From contig NZ_JACFPL010000003.1 in the NCBI RefSeq assembly GCF_016102005.1, positions 62,001-126,000 of the forward strand: a DNA stretch of 64,000 nucleotides. The letters run 5' to 3'. Under the pieces are notes generated by a model. That model was not told the DNA's origin, did no database searches, and was given only the letters and a program-made list of their open reading frames with translations. The position numbers and the translations under genes were made by a program. Every line of letters starts with the position of its first letter. Position 1 is the first letter of the stretch. The DNA is from Bifidobacterium choladohabitans (lineage in GTDB: Bacteria; Actinomycetota; Actinomycetes; Actinomycetales; Bifidobacteriaceae). Positions 33,313-41,780 of this stretch are shown in pieces.

Positions 33313-36147
33313 ATGCGTCATCAATCGTCATCAGACGCAGGACGACGAGGTCGAGGAGGGGTTGCAGCGGCGGCCCTCATGGGCATGATACTGGCGGGCG
33401 GCACAGTCGCATCCCCAGCCTGGGCGGATCAGTCCCAAGCCGACGGCAGCGCCACAACCAGGATGTCGGCCAGTCAGCCCCAGCCCCTGCTCGGCTACGA
33501 TTTTTCGGCCCTCGCTCCAGGAGCCAAGGAGGCAGAAAATACCGTCTCAGGCTCATCCTTCGGCCCGGCCCGCATCCTGGACGCCGATGGTCGGCCGACA
33601 GGGGCAGTCAAGACCGACGATGCGCTCCTGTTCGATGGAACCACCTATGTCAAACTTCCTGATGACATACTGAGCGGACGCGCCAACGCCACGGTGTCCA
33701 TCCGCGTGCGCAACGACAGTTTCAACGCCTCAGGCCCCTGGACCTACCTCTGGTCGCTGGGGGGGACAGGCCAGCAGGCCGTCGGCTCCTGGACCGTCTC
33801 CACCCACACCTCCCTGTACACCTCCATCACTTCCAAGGCCAACGGCCAGGGCGAGACCTATCTGCCGGCATCCAAGAACCTGCCCGATGACCGCTTCTCC
33901 ACCTTGACTGCCACCATCGATGGCAAGAACAACATGGTCCGGCTCTACATCAACGGCCTGCAGGTGGCTGAGGGCAAGGCCACGGTCAATCCCGCCGCCT
34001 TCGGCGACCACCGCCACAACGTAATCGGCCAGTCCCGATACCCCGGCATAGGCGACGCGCTCTTCCATGGCTCAGTGCAGTCATTCGCCGTCTATCCGCA
34101 GGCCCTGGATGCCGACCAGATCGTCGCCACCCTGCCCTCGGAGGACCTGGGGGATCTGATCGACCAGCAGGCCACATCACTGGCGGTCCCTGCAGCCGTG
34201 GATGGTGATTTCAACCTGCCGGTCTCAACTAGTGTCGCATCGGTAAGGTGGACCTCTTCGGCTCCCGGAACGGTCAGCGTCAATGCGGCCACGGGCAGGG
34301 CGCATGTGGTCCCCGGCAAGCGTGATGTCCCCGTTACGCTGACGGCCCGGCTGCAGGCGAACAGGGCCTCGAGGTCCTCCCTGAAGGCCAAAGCCATCCA
34401 GCAGGACTACCGGCTTGTTGTCAGGGGCACCTCCAAGGACGGTCAGAACGCCTACTCGCGCGTCTCCGTACATGACCCCTCCGTGGTCAAGGCCGGAGGG
34501 CGCTACTACGTCTTCGGATCGCATCGGGCCTGGGCCCGCAGCACCGACCTCAAGCATTGGGAGCCGTTCACCAACAATCTGAGCCGGGATTACCAGCGCA
34601 TTCTGGATCCCATCTGGAAGGCATGGCCCAAGCAGTCCTCCAATCCGGACGTGACCGGCAACATGTGGGCGCCCGAGGTCTACTACAACGCCACCATGAA
34701 GAAGTGGTGCATGTACCTGAGCCTGAACGGGGGAGGATTCCCCTTCCAGAAGTCGGTCATCGTCCTGCTGACCGCCGACGACATCGAGGGGGACTGGAGC
34801 CTGGTGGGACCGGTGGTCTACTCCGGCTTCCAGAAGTCCAACGTGGCGGCCACCGACGTGCCCAAGGTGCTGGGGCCCAATGCCGATCTGTCGCGCTATG
34901 CCAGCCTCACGGATACGGGTATCAATGCGATTGACGCCTGTGTCAAGGATGACGGGCAGGGGGGCCTGTGGATGAGCTTCGGCTCCTGGTTCGGCGGCAT
35001 CTGGATGATTCGCCTGGACCCCAAGACCGGGCTGCGCGACTACTCCACCACCTACCCCACCCAGGCCAACAAGTCCGACGCCTACTACGGGCACAAACTC
35101 GCCGGAGGCTTCGGCAACTCAGGCGAAGGCACCGCCCTGGTCCATCAGGGCGACTGGTGGTATCTGATGCTTTCCTACGGCGGACTCGGGCAGACCGGGG
35201 GCTACCAGATGCGTGAATTCCGTTCCCGTTCCATCACCGGCCCCTACCTGGACCAGAACGGCAAGCCGGCCGTCTATGGGCGTGCAATGAATGATCTGGA
35301 TGCCAACCGGGGCCTGCGTATCGACTCCTCCTTCGCCCAGCCCGGACAGGACCAGGTGCTGACCTCCCAGGGGGGCAACGCTCTGTTGGTTGACGACGAT
35401 CGTGTATTTAACGTTTACCACACACGCTTCGTGCGTGCTGAGGGCAACCTGGAAGAACATCAGGTCCGGGTCAAGCAGATGGTGCAGACCCCTGACGGAT
35501 GGCTGGTCATGACGCCCTTCGAATACCGGGACTCGGTGGGCAGGGTCTCCGCCAGCCAGGTGGTCGGCGACTACCAGGTGGTGGTCCATGATCCGGTCCG
35601 TTACTATGCGGGGTCCGGTCTGTCCAGCCCGGCCATCTACCGGTCGGTGTCAGTGAGCCTGCTGGCCGGCGGTCGGCTGGGCGGCCAGGTGCAGGGCTCC
35701 TGGAAGGCGACCGCCGGCAATCTGACCATCAAGGTGGACTCGGCGGATCCGGGCACCCTGTTGCACGGCGTCTATCGGGCCAGGCTGGGCCGACAGCTTG
35801 ATGAGCAGGGCCATCCGGTCGTCTTCTTCTCAGGGCTGGGCGGCGATGTCTTCACCGATGCCGGTGCCGATGTCTCCAGGGCAGCAGGTGCCGCGGCAAT
35901 CTGGGGTTCGCGTCCCCTGACCGATGCCAAGGTTCAAGAGGAGGCCGATGGCGATGCCAATCATGCGACTGTTCCCGCCGCGGACCCCACTCCTGCACCC
36001 GCAGGTCGGTTCGGCAAGGAAGGCAAGGCCGGTCGCCTGCCCTTGACCGGATCGGCCCTGTCGGCTCCCGTCGCTGCTGCATCTGCGGCACTTGTCCTGG
36101 GGCTGGGCGCACTGGTGTTCACCGCCATTCGCCGAGCCCGGGGCTGA
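33313..36147 (+). CDS. Cell-wall-anchored arabinanase: LamG-like + GH43 + LPXTG
   Basis: A 944-residue secreted surface protein. Order: signal peptide cleaved after ASPAWA (about residue 39); LamG/concanavalin-like domain (about 50-270, with the fold's TLTATIDGKNNMVRLYINGL strand pair); a small Ig-like linker domain (about 275-370); GH43 propeller with base Asp388 and acid Glu605; C-terminal arabinanase beta domain; then a Pro/Ala linker, LPLTG at 909-913, a hydrophobic helix and RRARG. Sortase should attach it to peptidoglycan. It should degrade arabinan at the cell surface. The GH43 part is paralogous to the lipoprotein at 28107. AAAGGTG precedes the ATG at 33313; an ATG at 33289 has no ribosome site. 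Confidence 0.88.
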   Translation: MRHQSSSDAGRRGRGGVAAAALMGMILAGGTVASPAWADQSQADGSATTRMSASQPQPLLGYDFSALAPGAKEAENTVSGSSFGPARILDADGRPTGAVKTDDALLFDGTTYVKLPDDILSGRANATVSIRVRNDSFNASGPWTYLWSLGGTGQQAVGSWTVSTHTSLYTSITSKANGQGETYLPASKNLPDDRFSTLTATIDGKNNMVRLYINGLQVAEGKATVNPAAFGDHRHNVIGQSRYPGIGDALFHGSVQSFAVYPQALDADQIVATLPSEDLGDLIDQQATSLAVPAAVDGDFNLPVSTSVASVRWTSSAPGTVSVNAATGRAHVVPGKRDVPVTLTARLQANRASRSSLKAKAIQQDYRLVVRGTSKDGQNAYSRVSVHDPSVVKAGGRYYVFGSHRAWARSTDLKHWEPFTNNLSRDYQRILDPIWKAWPKQSSNPDVTGNMWAPEVYYNATMKKWCMYLSLNGGGFPFQKSVIVLLTADDIEGDWSLVGPVVYSGFQKSNVAATDVPKVLGPNADLSRYASLTDTGINAIDACVKDDGQGGLWMSFGSWFGGIWMIRLDPKTGLRDYSTTYPTQANKSDAYYGHKLAGGFGNSGEGTALVHQGDWWYLMLSYGGLGQTGGYQMREFRSRSITGPYLDQNGKPAVYGRAMNDLDANRGLRIDSSFAQPGQDQVLTSQGGNALLVDDDRVFNVYHTRFVRAEGNLEEHQVRVKQMVQTPDGWLVMTPFEYRDSVGRVSASQVVGDYQVVVHDPVRYYAGSGLSSPAIYRSVSVSLLAGGRLGGQVQGSWKATAGNLTIKVDSADPGTLLHGVYRARLGRQLDEQGHPVVFFSGLGGDVFTDAGADVSRAAGAAAIWGSRPLTDAKVQEEADGDANHATVPAADPTPAPAGRFGKEGKAGRLPLTGSALSAPVAAASAALVLGLGALVFTAIRRARG
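34909..35129 (+). repeat. 221-base near-identical tract shared with 28876-29096
   Basis: This is the plus-strand partner of the tract in the lipoprotein arabinanase gene. It covers the segment from the pKa-modulating aspartate to the catalytic glutamate. The two copies are inverted relative to each other and about 5.8 kb apart. Confidence 0.85.
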
Positions 36148-36171
36148 ACCCGAACGGGCCCGCTGCACAAG

Positions 36172-36212
36172 CCACCCTCCGCCTTCAACTTCGTTCGCCC
36201 GGCGGAGGGTGG
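36172..36212 (+). terminator. Strong hairpin after the wall-anchored arabinanase gene
   Basis: CCACCCTCCGCC (36172-36183) pairs perfectly with GGCGGAGGGTGG (36201-36212). It begins 24 bases after the stop. There is no T-run, but the 12-base perfect stem is likely a terminator. Confidence 0.6.
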
Positions 36213-36222
36213 CGGCCCGTTA

Positions 36223-36241
36223 ATATTCAACGTTGTATATT
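36223..36241 (+). promoter_or_regulatory. Arabinan-locus operator before exo-arabinanase gene
   Basis: ATATTCAACGTTGTATAT (36223-36240) is an 18-base palindrome with one mismatched pair and contains the shared CAACGTTG core. TATATT (36236-36241) overlaps it as a possible -10 box for the gene at 36283. Confidence 0.7.
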
Positions 36242-36282
36242 GGTCATACAGACCAGTACCTCTGTCTTCGTGATAGGAACAC

Positions 36283-37278
36283 ATGATGAGCGCATACCAC
36301 AATCCCCTGGTACTCCAGCGGGCCGATCCCTGGGTCATCAAGCACAGGGACCTCTACTATTTCACCGCCTCCTACCCGGCCTACGACAGGATCATCCTGC
36401 GCGCCGCCGCCAGGCTGGACGACCTGCAGGCCGCCCCTGAGCGCACCATCTGGCGCAAGCACGAGTCCGGTCCCATGAGCAGGTACATCTGGGCGCCCGA
36501 ACTCCACCGGATCAATGGGGCCTGGTACATCTACTTTGCGGCTGCAGAGGAGGACTTCGGCTCTGCCGATCTGCCCACCCACCGCATGTACGTACTGGAG
36601 AATACCGGCGAAGACCCCATGGATGGCGAGTGGACCGAGAAGGGGCAGATCCATACCCCGATCGATTCCTTCTCCCTGGATGCCACCACAACGGTGATCG
36701 GGGGCAATCAGTACCTGATCTGGGCCCAGAAGGATCCGGCCATCGAGGGCAATTCCAATCTCTACATCGCCCGTATGGCCGATCCCTGGACGTTGGCCAC
36801 CGATCCTGTCCTGCTCTCCAAACCCGAATATGACTGGGAATGCATCGATTTCAAGGTCAACGAGGGGCCGGCCGTTCTGCTTCACCAGGGCATGATCTAT
36901 CTGACCTACTCAGCCTCAGGCACCGGGGTCCCCTACGCAGTGGGCATGCTGACCGCCCGTGAGGATGCCGACCTGCTGGATCCGGCCTCCTGGACCAAGA
37001 GCGATCATCCCGTCTTCAAAACGGCTGAGGAGAACCACCAGTACGGGCCCGGCCACAATTGCTTCACGGTCAGCGAGGACGGCAGCCAGGACCTGATGAT
37101 CTACCATGCCCGTAACTACACGCATATCGAAGGGGACCCACTCTTCGATCCCAACCGCCATGCCAGGGTGGGACTGGTCACCTGGACCGACCATGGCCCG
37201 GACTTCGGAAGGCCTCTGCCTGACGATCGGTGGACCCCGACGAGCCGTCGGATCCTGCCTCCCGATGGCAGTCATTGA
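36283..37278 (+). CDS. GH43_26-like exo-alpha-1,5-L-arabinofuranosidase
   Basis: A 331-residue cytoplasmic GH43 enzyme. Catalytic candidates are base Asp15 (RADPWVIKH), pKa modulator Asp133 (SLDATTT) and acid Glu194 (VNEGPAVL). The early YYFTASYPAYDRI segment is characteristic of the subgroup that includes actinobacterial exo-1,5-alpha-L-arabinofuranosidases, which trim arabino-oligosaccharides one sugar at a time. Lacking a signal, it should act on imported oligosaccharides. The start at 36283 or the adjacent ATG at 36286 is served by AGGA. It has its own operator and lies directly upstream of the importer unit. The subfamily assignment is from memory of the motif, not a search. Confidence 0.82.
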   Translation: MMSAYHNPLVLQRADPWVIKHRDLYYFTASYPAYDRIILRAAARLDDLQAAPERTIWRKHESGPMSRYIWAPELHRINGAWYIYFAAAEEDFGSADLPTHRMYVLENTGEDPMDGEWTEKGQIHTPIDSFSLDATTTVIGGNQYLIWAQKDPAIEGNSNLYIARMADPWTLATDPVLLSKPEYDWECIDFKVNEGPAVLLHQGMIYLTYSASGTGVPYAVGMLTAREDADLLDPASWTKSDHPVFKTAEENHQYGPGHNCFTVSEDGSQDLMIYHARNYTHIEGDPLFDPNRHARVGLVTWTDHGPDFGRPLPDDRWTPTSRRILPPDGSH

Positions 37279-37334
37279 GGGCATTGCCGGGCCATGCCCG
37301 ACACGCTTGTACATCGTTGGAGAAGTGAGTATTA

Positions 37335-37354
37335 TATAATTTGCAACGTTAGAA
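37335..37354 (+). promoter_or_regulatory. Promoter and operator of the arabino-oligosaccharide importer
   Basis: A perfect TATAAT (37335-37340) directly abuts TTGCAACGTTAGAA (37341-37354), a copy of the shared palindrome. A weaker half-match (GTACATCGTTGGAG) lies at 37309-37322, so the repressor may bind twice. The importer gene begins at 37507, giving a leader of about 160 bases. Confidence 0.7.
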
Positions 37355-37506
37355 AGATGTCGGTTTACAAAGGCGTGGGCTACGTTCACGTATCTGGGAG
37401 CGTGACCAGGCGATGCAAGCCATTGGACCAGATGGGCAGGACATGGTTGTTCCGGTCGTCATCGGTTCCTTTGTAACCGTTGCTTGATGTCGAAAGGACA
37501 GAGACA

Positions 37507-38826
37507 ATGAAGGCAATCAGAAAGGCTGCGGTAGCCGCAATCGCGCTTGCCACGCTCAGCACCGTGGGGCTCTCGGCCTGCGGTTCCGGCAGTGGTGGCA
37601 AGGATGCCAAGGGCAAGGACGGCGTCACCAACATCGTCATGTGGCACGGATTCTCCGAGGCCGATGGCAAGACTCTGAAGAAGATCGTCGAGAACTTCAA
37701 CAAGTCGCAGAAGAAGTACCACATCGACGCCCAGCTGCAGCCCTGGAGCACCATCGGCGAGACCATGGTCACCAAGGTCACCTCGGGCGACGGCCCCGAC
37801 TTCGTCACCACCGGCGCCGACAACGGCCAGGGTTGGTCCATCGACGGCACCTTCCAGTGCGTGCAGGACTTCTATGACGATCCCTCCAACGAGACCAAGA
37901 ACTACCTGCCCAACGTGACCAAGCAGACCGAGTTCACCATTGATGGCAAGAAGCAGCAGTGCGCGGTCCCCATGGGCTACGCGCCCACCACCGTCTGGTA
38001 CAACACCGATATGTGGAAGGCTGCCGGTCTGACCGATCAGGACTATCCCAAGACATGGGACCAGCTCCTGGATGTGGCCAAGAAGCTGACCAAGGGTGAC
38101 GGTTCCCAGTACGGCATGGCCCTGTCCGACTCCGGATGGGCGGCCTTCATGAAGGGCAACGGCACAGGTCTTTACGACACCAAGGGCAAGGTCACCATCA
38201 ACTCCGAGCAGAACAAGGCCTTCCTGCAGAAAATGCGCGAGTTCTACAAGGGCGGTTACTCCAAGACCGGCATGGATGACACCGCTGCACGCGAGTCCTT
38301 CGAGTCCGGCCAGTCCGCCATGGTCATCGTCGGCCCCTGGGAGGACCAGGCAGCCACCGACAAGGGCATCAATCACGATCTGTTCCCCGTGCCCAACGGA
38401 GACGGCACCTATGTCTACCCTGACGGCAGGAAGGGCTCCAACACCGGTTCAACCGGCCTGTATTGGTGGGTCACCTCGCAGGTCAAGGACGAGGCCAAGA
38501 AGAAGGGCATCTACGCCTTCTTCAAGTACTACAACAACCATGACAATCAGGTCATGTGGTCCCTGGGCTCCGCCTATCCGCCGAACAACAAGACCGTGAC
38601 CACCGAAGAGCTCTCCAAGCGCCCCCTGATCGCCAAGGTCTCCGAGAACACGGACAACTCCTACATCGGCATCGCCGGCCTCAAGGGCGGCTTCGGGGAT
38701 ATCTCGGCCACCCTGGATTCGGTGACCCAGAACACCGCCCGTACCGACGATGACATTTCCGCCTCGCTGTCCAAAGCCTCCAACAAGATCCAGAAGTATC
38801 TGGACGAGTACAAGGCTGAGGACTGA
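37507..38826 (+). CDS. Sugar-binding lipoprotein of ABC importer (arabinan locus)
   Basis: A 439-residue secreted lipoprotein with lipobox LSACGSG (Cys at about 23) and a glycine/lysine linker. The mature part is a two-lobed family-1 solute-binding protein: NIVMWHGFSEADGKTLKKIV near the N-terminus and TSGDGPDFVTTGADNGQGWS forming the domain I pocket. It is the extracellular receptor of the importer whose permeases follow. The start at 37507 follows AAAGGACAG. Position and operator indicate arabino-oligosaccharides as ligand (inference). A strong stem-loop separates it from the permease genes, consistent with higher expression of the receptor. Confidence 0.9.
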   Translation: MKAIRKAAVAAIALATLSTVGLSACGSGSGGKDAKGKDGVTNIVMWHGFSEADGKTLKKIVENFNKSQKKYHIDAQLQPWSTIGETMVTKVTSGDGPDFVTTGADNGQGWSIDGTFQCVQDFYDDPSNETKNYLPNVTKQTEFTIDGKKQQCAVPMGYAPTTVWYNTDMWKAAGLTDQDYPKTWDQLLDVAKKLTKGDGSQYGMALSDSGWAAFMKGNGTGLYDTKGKVTINSEQNKAFLQKMREFYKGGYSKTGMDDTAARESFESGQSAMVIVGPWEDQAATDKGINHDLFPVPNGDGTYVYPDGRKGSNTGSTGLYWWVTSQVKDEAKKKGIYAFFKYYNNHDNQVMWSLGSAYPPNNKTVTTEELSKRPLIAKVSENTDNSYIGIAGLKGGFGDISATLDSVTQNTARTDDDISASLSKASNKIQKYLDEYKAED

Positions 38827-38842
38827 TTGACCATCCACCCCT

Positions 38843-38887
38843 GAGGAGCCGGTCTGGCGGCCAGTAGTGCCGCCGACCGGTCTCCTC
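38843..38887 (+). promoter_or_regulatory. Intercistronic stem-loop between binding protein and permease genes
   Basis: GAGGAGCCGGTC...GGCGGC (from 38843) pairs with GCCGCC...GACCGGTCTCCTC (to 38887) with few mismatches, about 17 paired bases. No T-run follows. It is likely a partial terminator or an mRNA-stabilising hairpin that lets the receptor transcript outnumber the permease message. Confidence 0.6.
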
Positions 38888-38938
38888 ATGGCTGACCGTC
38901 GCCCGGGCCCGGCGTCCGGGCGGCACTTTGGAGTACTT

Positions 38939-39889
38939 ATGTCCACTACCACTGGGATCCCACCCGCGCAGGGCGCCGACGCGGTCATCAAGGACAACAA
39001 GAAAACCCTTTCAAGGCGCAATATCCGGATTGGGCTGAGCTTCATAGCCCCGGCCCTGATCGTCCTGTCGGTCTTCGTCTTTTACCCGACCATCAAGACC
39101 TTCTTCACCTCGCTGACTACAGACCGCATCAACCGCAAGGGCATCTTTGTCGGTCTGCACAACTATGCCGAGCTTTTCACGAACGCGGACTTCTGGACCG
39201 ACTTCCGCAACACGGTCATCTACGCGGTCGCCTACGCGCCGCTGGTGGTCATCGTGGCCCTGGCTTTCGCCCTGTTGCTCAACCGCAAGGACATCAAGGG
39301 GGTCGGTTTCTTCCGCACCTGCCTGTTCATGCCCTACATCATCTCGCTGACTGTGGCCTCCATAGCCTGGAGCTTCATCCTCTCGCCCTCCCTGGGTCTT
39401 ATACCTTATTGGGGCAAGGTGCTCTTCGGCATCCAGCACATGGATCTGCTGGGAACCAAGTCCACGGCCTTGGCCACCATCATCTTCATCACCGTCTGGA
39501 AGAACTTCGGCTATTTCATGGTCATTTTCCTGGCCGGTCTGCAGGGGATCAACCCGGACCTGTACGAGGCGGCCTCCCTGGATGGGGCCAACGCCTGGCA
39601 GCGCTTCCTGCACATCACCCTGCCCGGTCTGCTGCCCACCTTCAACTACGTAGTCATCTTCGGACTGATCGGATCCTTCCAGGTCTTCGACCAGGTCTTC
39701 ATCCTGACCTCCGGAGGCCCCGACCGCGCCACGGAGACCATCGTCTACCGTATCTACACCGAGGCCTTCGGCAACGGCAAGATGGGCTATGCATCCGCCC
39801 TGTCCTATGTCCTGCTGATCATGACGCTGATCATCGGTGTCATCCAGCTGGTATGGAACAACAAGCATGAGAAGGAGGAAATCGGATGA
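38939..39889 (+). CDS. Sugar ABC transporter permease 1 (arabinan locus)
   Basis: A 316-residue permease of the MalF/UgpA type with six hydrophobic segments, the first being IGLSFIAPALIVLSVFVFYP. The EAA loop is DLYEAASLDGANAWQRFLHI. The start at 38939 follows GGAG by 5 bases; an open frame extends to 38867 but would read through the stem-loop. Its stop overlaps the start of the next permease by 4 bases. No ATPase gene is present, so a shared ATPase is needed. Confidence 0.9.
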   Translation: MSTTTGIPPAQGADAVIKDNKKTLSRRNIRIGLSFIAPALIVLSVFVFYPTIKTFFTSLTTDRINRKGIFVGLHNYAELFTNADFWTDFRNTVIYAVAYAPLVVIVALAFALLLNRKDIKGVGFFRTCLFMPYIISLTVASIAWSFILSPSLGLIPYWGKVLFGIQHMDLLGTKSTALATIIFITVWKNFGYFMVIFLAGLQGINPDLYEAASLDGANAWQRFLHITLPGLLPTFNYVVIFGLIGSFQVFDQVFILTSGGPDRATETIVYRIYTEAFGNGKMGYASALSYVLLIMTLIIGVIQLVWNNKHEKEEIG

Positions 39890-40767
39890 GCCAGTCGACT
39901 CCTACCGCAATCGAGCACGATAAGCTGCTCAGGAGGGCCCATGCCAGGCACATGGTGGCCAGGGTCCTGACCTACTTCCTGCTGATCCTGATGACGGTGA
40001 TCATCATCTTCCCCTTGTTGATTGTGCTGATCACCTCCTTCACACCCAACAAGCTGACCCAGACCTGGCCGCCCAAGGTGATTCCCTCCTCATTCACCCT
40101 GGACAACTACACCTCGCTCTTCCAGCGGATGCCCATCGGCAAGCAGCTGATGAACACGGTGATATTCGCCGGAGCCGTGACGGTCTTCTCGGTCTTCTTC
40201 GACTCCCTGGCCGCCTACGGGCTCTCCAGGATCGACTTCAAGGGGCGCGGCTTCCTGCTGGGAATCCTGATCGCCACCATGATGATTCCTGCCATGGCCC
40301 TGCTGATCCCGGTCTACAAGCTGCTGGCAAGCATGGGTCTGGTCAACTCCTACTGGGGCATCATCATCCCCAGGCTGGCTGATGTGGGCGGCATCTTCCT
40401 GCTGCGGCAGTTCTTCATCTCCCTGCCCAAGGATCTGGACAACGCGGCCCGCATCGACGGTGCCGGTGAGTTCCGCATCTTCTGGCAGATCATCCTGCCT
40501 AACGCCAAGTCCGCGGTGCTGGTGGTGACCATGTTCAACTTCATGGGCAACTGGAACGACCTGCTCTGGCCATTGATCATGACCAGCCGCCCGGAGACCA
40601 GGACCATCACCGCCGGTCTGGCCATGCTGACCGGCCATGGCTCATCGGTCACGCCTTACGGCGTGGTCATGGCAGGCGCCCTGATCTCGGCGCTGCCTCT
40701 GCTGATCGTCTTCTTCTTCATTCAGAAGAGCTTCGTGCAGGGCATCGCCATGACGGGCATCAAGTGA
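39886..40767 (+). CDS. Sugar ABC transporter permease 2 (arabinan locus)
   Basis: A 293-residue MalG/UgpE-type permease that pairs with the previous gene. Membrane segments are at about 25-45, 85-110, 120-145, 150-170, 200-220 and 255-275. The EAA motif is DLDNAARIDGAGEFRIFWQI, and it ends with FVQGIAMTGIK, usual for this group. The 4-base overlap with its neighbour indicates coupled translation. A clear terminator follows, closing the arabinan locus on this side. Confidence 0.9.
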   Translation: MSQSTPTAIEHDKLLRRAHARHMVARVLTYFLLILMTVIIIFPLLIVLITSFTPNKLTQTWPPKVIPSSFTLDNYTSLFQRMPIGKQLMNTVIFAGAVTVFSVFFDSLAAYGLSRIDFKGRGFLLGILIATMMIPAMALLIPVYKLLASMGLVNSYWGIIIPRLADVGGIFLLRQFFISLPKDLDNAARIDGAGEFRIFWQIILPNAKSAVLVVTMFNFMGNWNDLLWPLIMTSRPETRTITAGLAMLTGHGSSVTPYGVVMAGALISALPLLIVFFFIQKSFVQGIAMTGIK

Positions 40768-40839
40768 GCGACGAGGCAGACATCATCGGCACCAGGTACA
40801 GGGCCCGTTGAGGGATGGGTCGCTGTGCTTGATGCCTAA

Positions 40840-40875
40840 GGGGCCGACGGGGGATGACCACCCTCCGTCGGCCCC
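40840..40875 (+). terminator. Rho-independent terminator after importer operon
   Basis: GGGGCCGACGG (40840-40850) pairs perfectly with CCGTCGGCCCC (40865-40875), followed by TTGTTTGTT. Confidence 0.85.
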
Positions 40876-40931
40876 TTGTTTGTTCCGAATCTAAACTGGG
40901 CTGGTGAGCGTCGTGGACGGGGAGGTCAGGC

Positions 40932-41663
40932 ATGGATGAGCGTCAGGATGATCAGTATGGGCTGAGCTCCGACCAGGAGGATGCCCTGGGGGTTCTGGCA
41001 TCGGCGGATCCCCACGCCGGTCAGTCCAAGTGGACCATCTTCAGGCAATTGCCGCCGGCCAAGCGTTGGCCCTACTTCGCCCAGCACTTCCTTCCGGGTA
41101 TTCTGACCGCTGGTCTGGTACTGGCCCTTCTGGTCAGCCTGGTCGTCACCAGACTGACCAGGCCGCCGGACCCGCTTATTTCAGTCCAGGGCTTCAACAT
41201 GAGCGCCCAGGAGGAGGGGTTCGACCGGCTCAAACAGGGATTCATGCGCGACCGGGGAATCAAGGATGGTCGGCTGGTCGACATGGAGGCGACCCTGACC
41301 CTGAATGGCCAGGGCTACGACGATTCGGCCAAGGCCCTGACCCAGGTCACTGCGGGTCAGATCAACATGGTGATCGCCCCCACGGACCTCTTTCCGACCC
41401 TGTGTGAGCGCGGGCTGGTGGCTAAGCCCTCGCAAGGATTGAAGGACGGCGACCTGCGGCGATTGGCTGGCCAGGGCGTTCTGGTGGATTCCAGGGGCCG
41501 GCAGGTATCGAATCCGTCCCATGCCATGGGTCTGGATCTCTCCCGATCATCACGCTGGAGGCAGGTGCCCGGGCTACCCGATCATGCCATCCTGGGGCTG
41601 AGCAACGTAGCCGACACCGTATCCTACATCCGGGCCTTCGTCGACTACATGGACTTCGGCTGA
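40932..41663 (+). CDS. Membrane-anchored protein of unknown function
   Basis: A 243-residue protein I do not recognise. Residues 1-54 are charged and cytoplasmic, one membrane helix follows (GILTAGLVLALLVSLVV, about 56-72), and about 165 residues lie outside. The outer part has short stretches reminiscent of a solute-binding protein lobe (LTQVTAGQINMVIAPTDLFP, where a small ligand would be recognised) but is far too short for a complete one. GGGAGG precedes the ATG. It stands alone between the importer terminator and a convergent GH43 gene. The between-gene segment 41664-41780 holds only a weak hairpin (GGCACG/CGTGCC near 41735-41755). Confidence 0.7.
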   Translation: MDERQDDQYGLSSDQEDALGVLASADPHAGQSKWTIFRQLPPAKRWPYFAQHFLPGILTAGLVLALLVSLVVTRLTRPPDPLISVQGFNMSAQEEGFDRLKQGFMRDRGIKDGRLVDMEATLTLNGQGYDDSAKALTQVTAGQINMVIAPTDLFPTLCERGLVAKPSQGLKDGDLRRLAGQGVLVDSRGRQVSNPSHAMGLDLSRSSRWRQVPGLPDHAILGLSNVADTVSYIRAFVDYMDFG

Positions 41664-41780
41664 GTCGGCGAGTATTTATTCATATACCTGCATGGGATGG
41701 AGAGGGGATTGCCGTTACGCCCATGTGGGCACGACTGACAGGCACGGACTCACGCGTGCCCGAACCTGCCGAGAAGCCGT

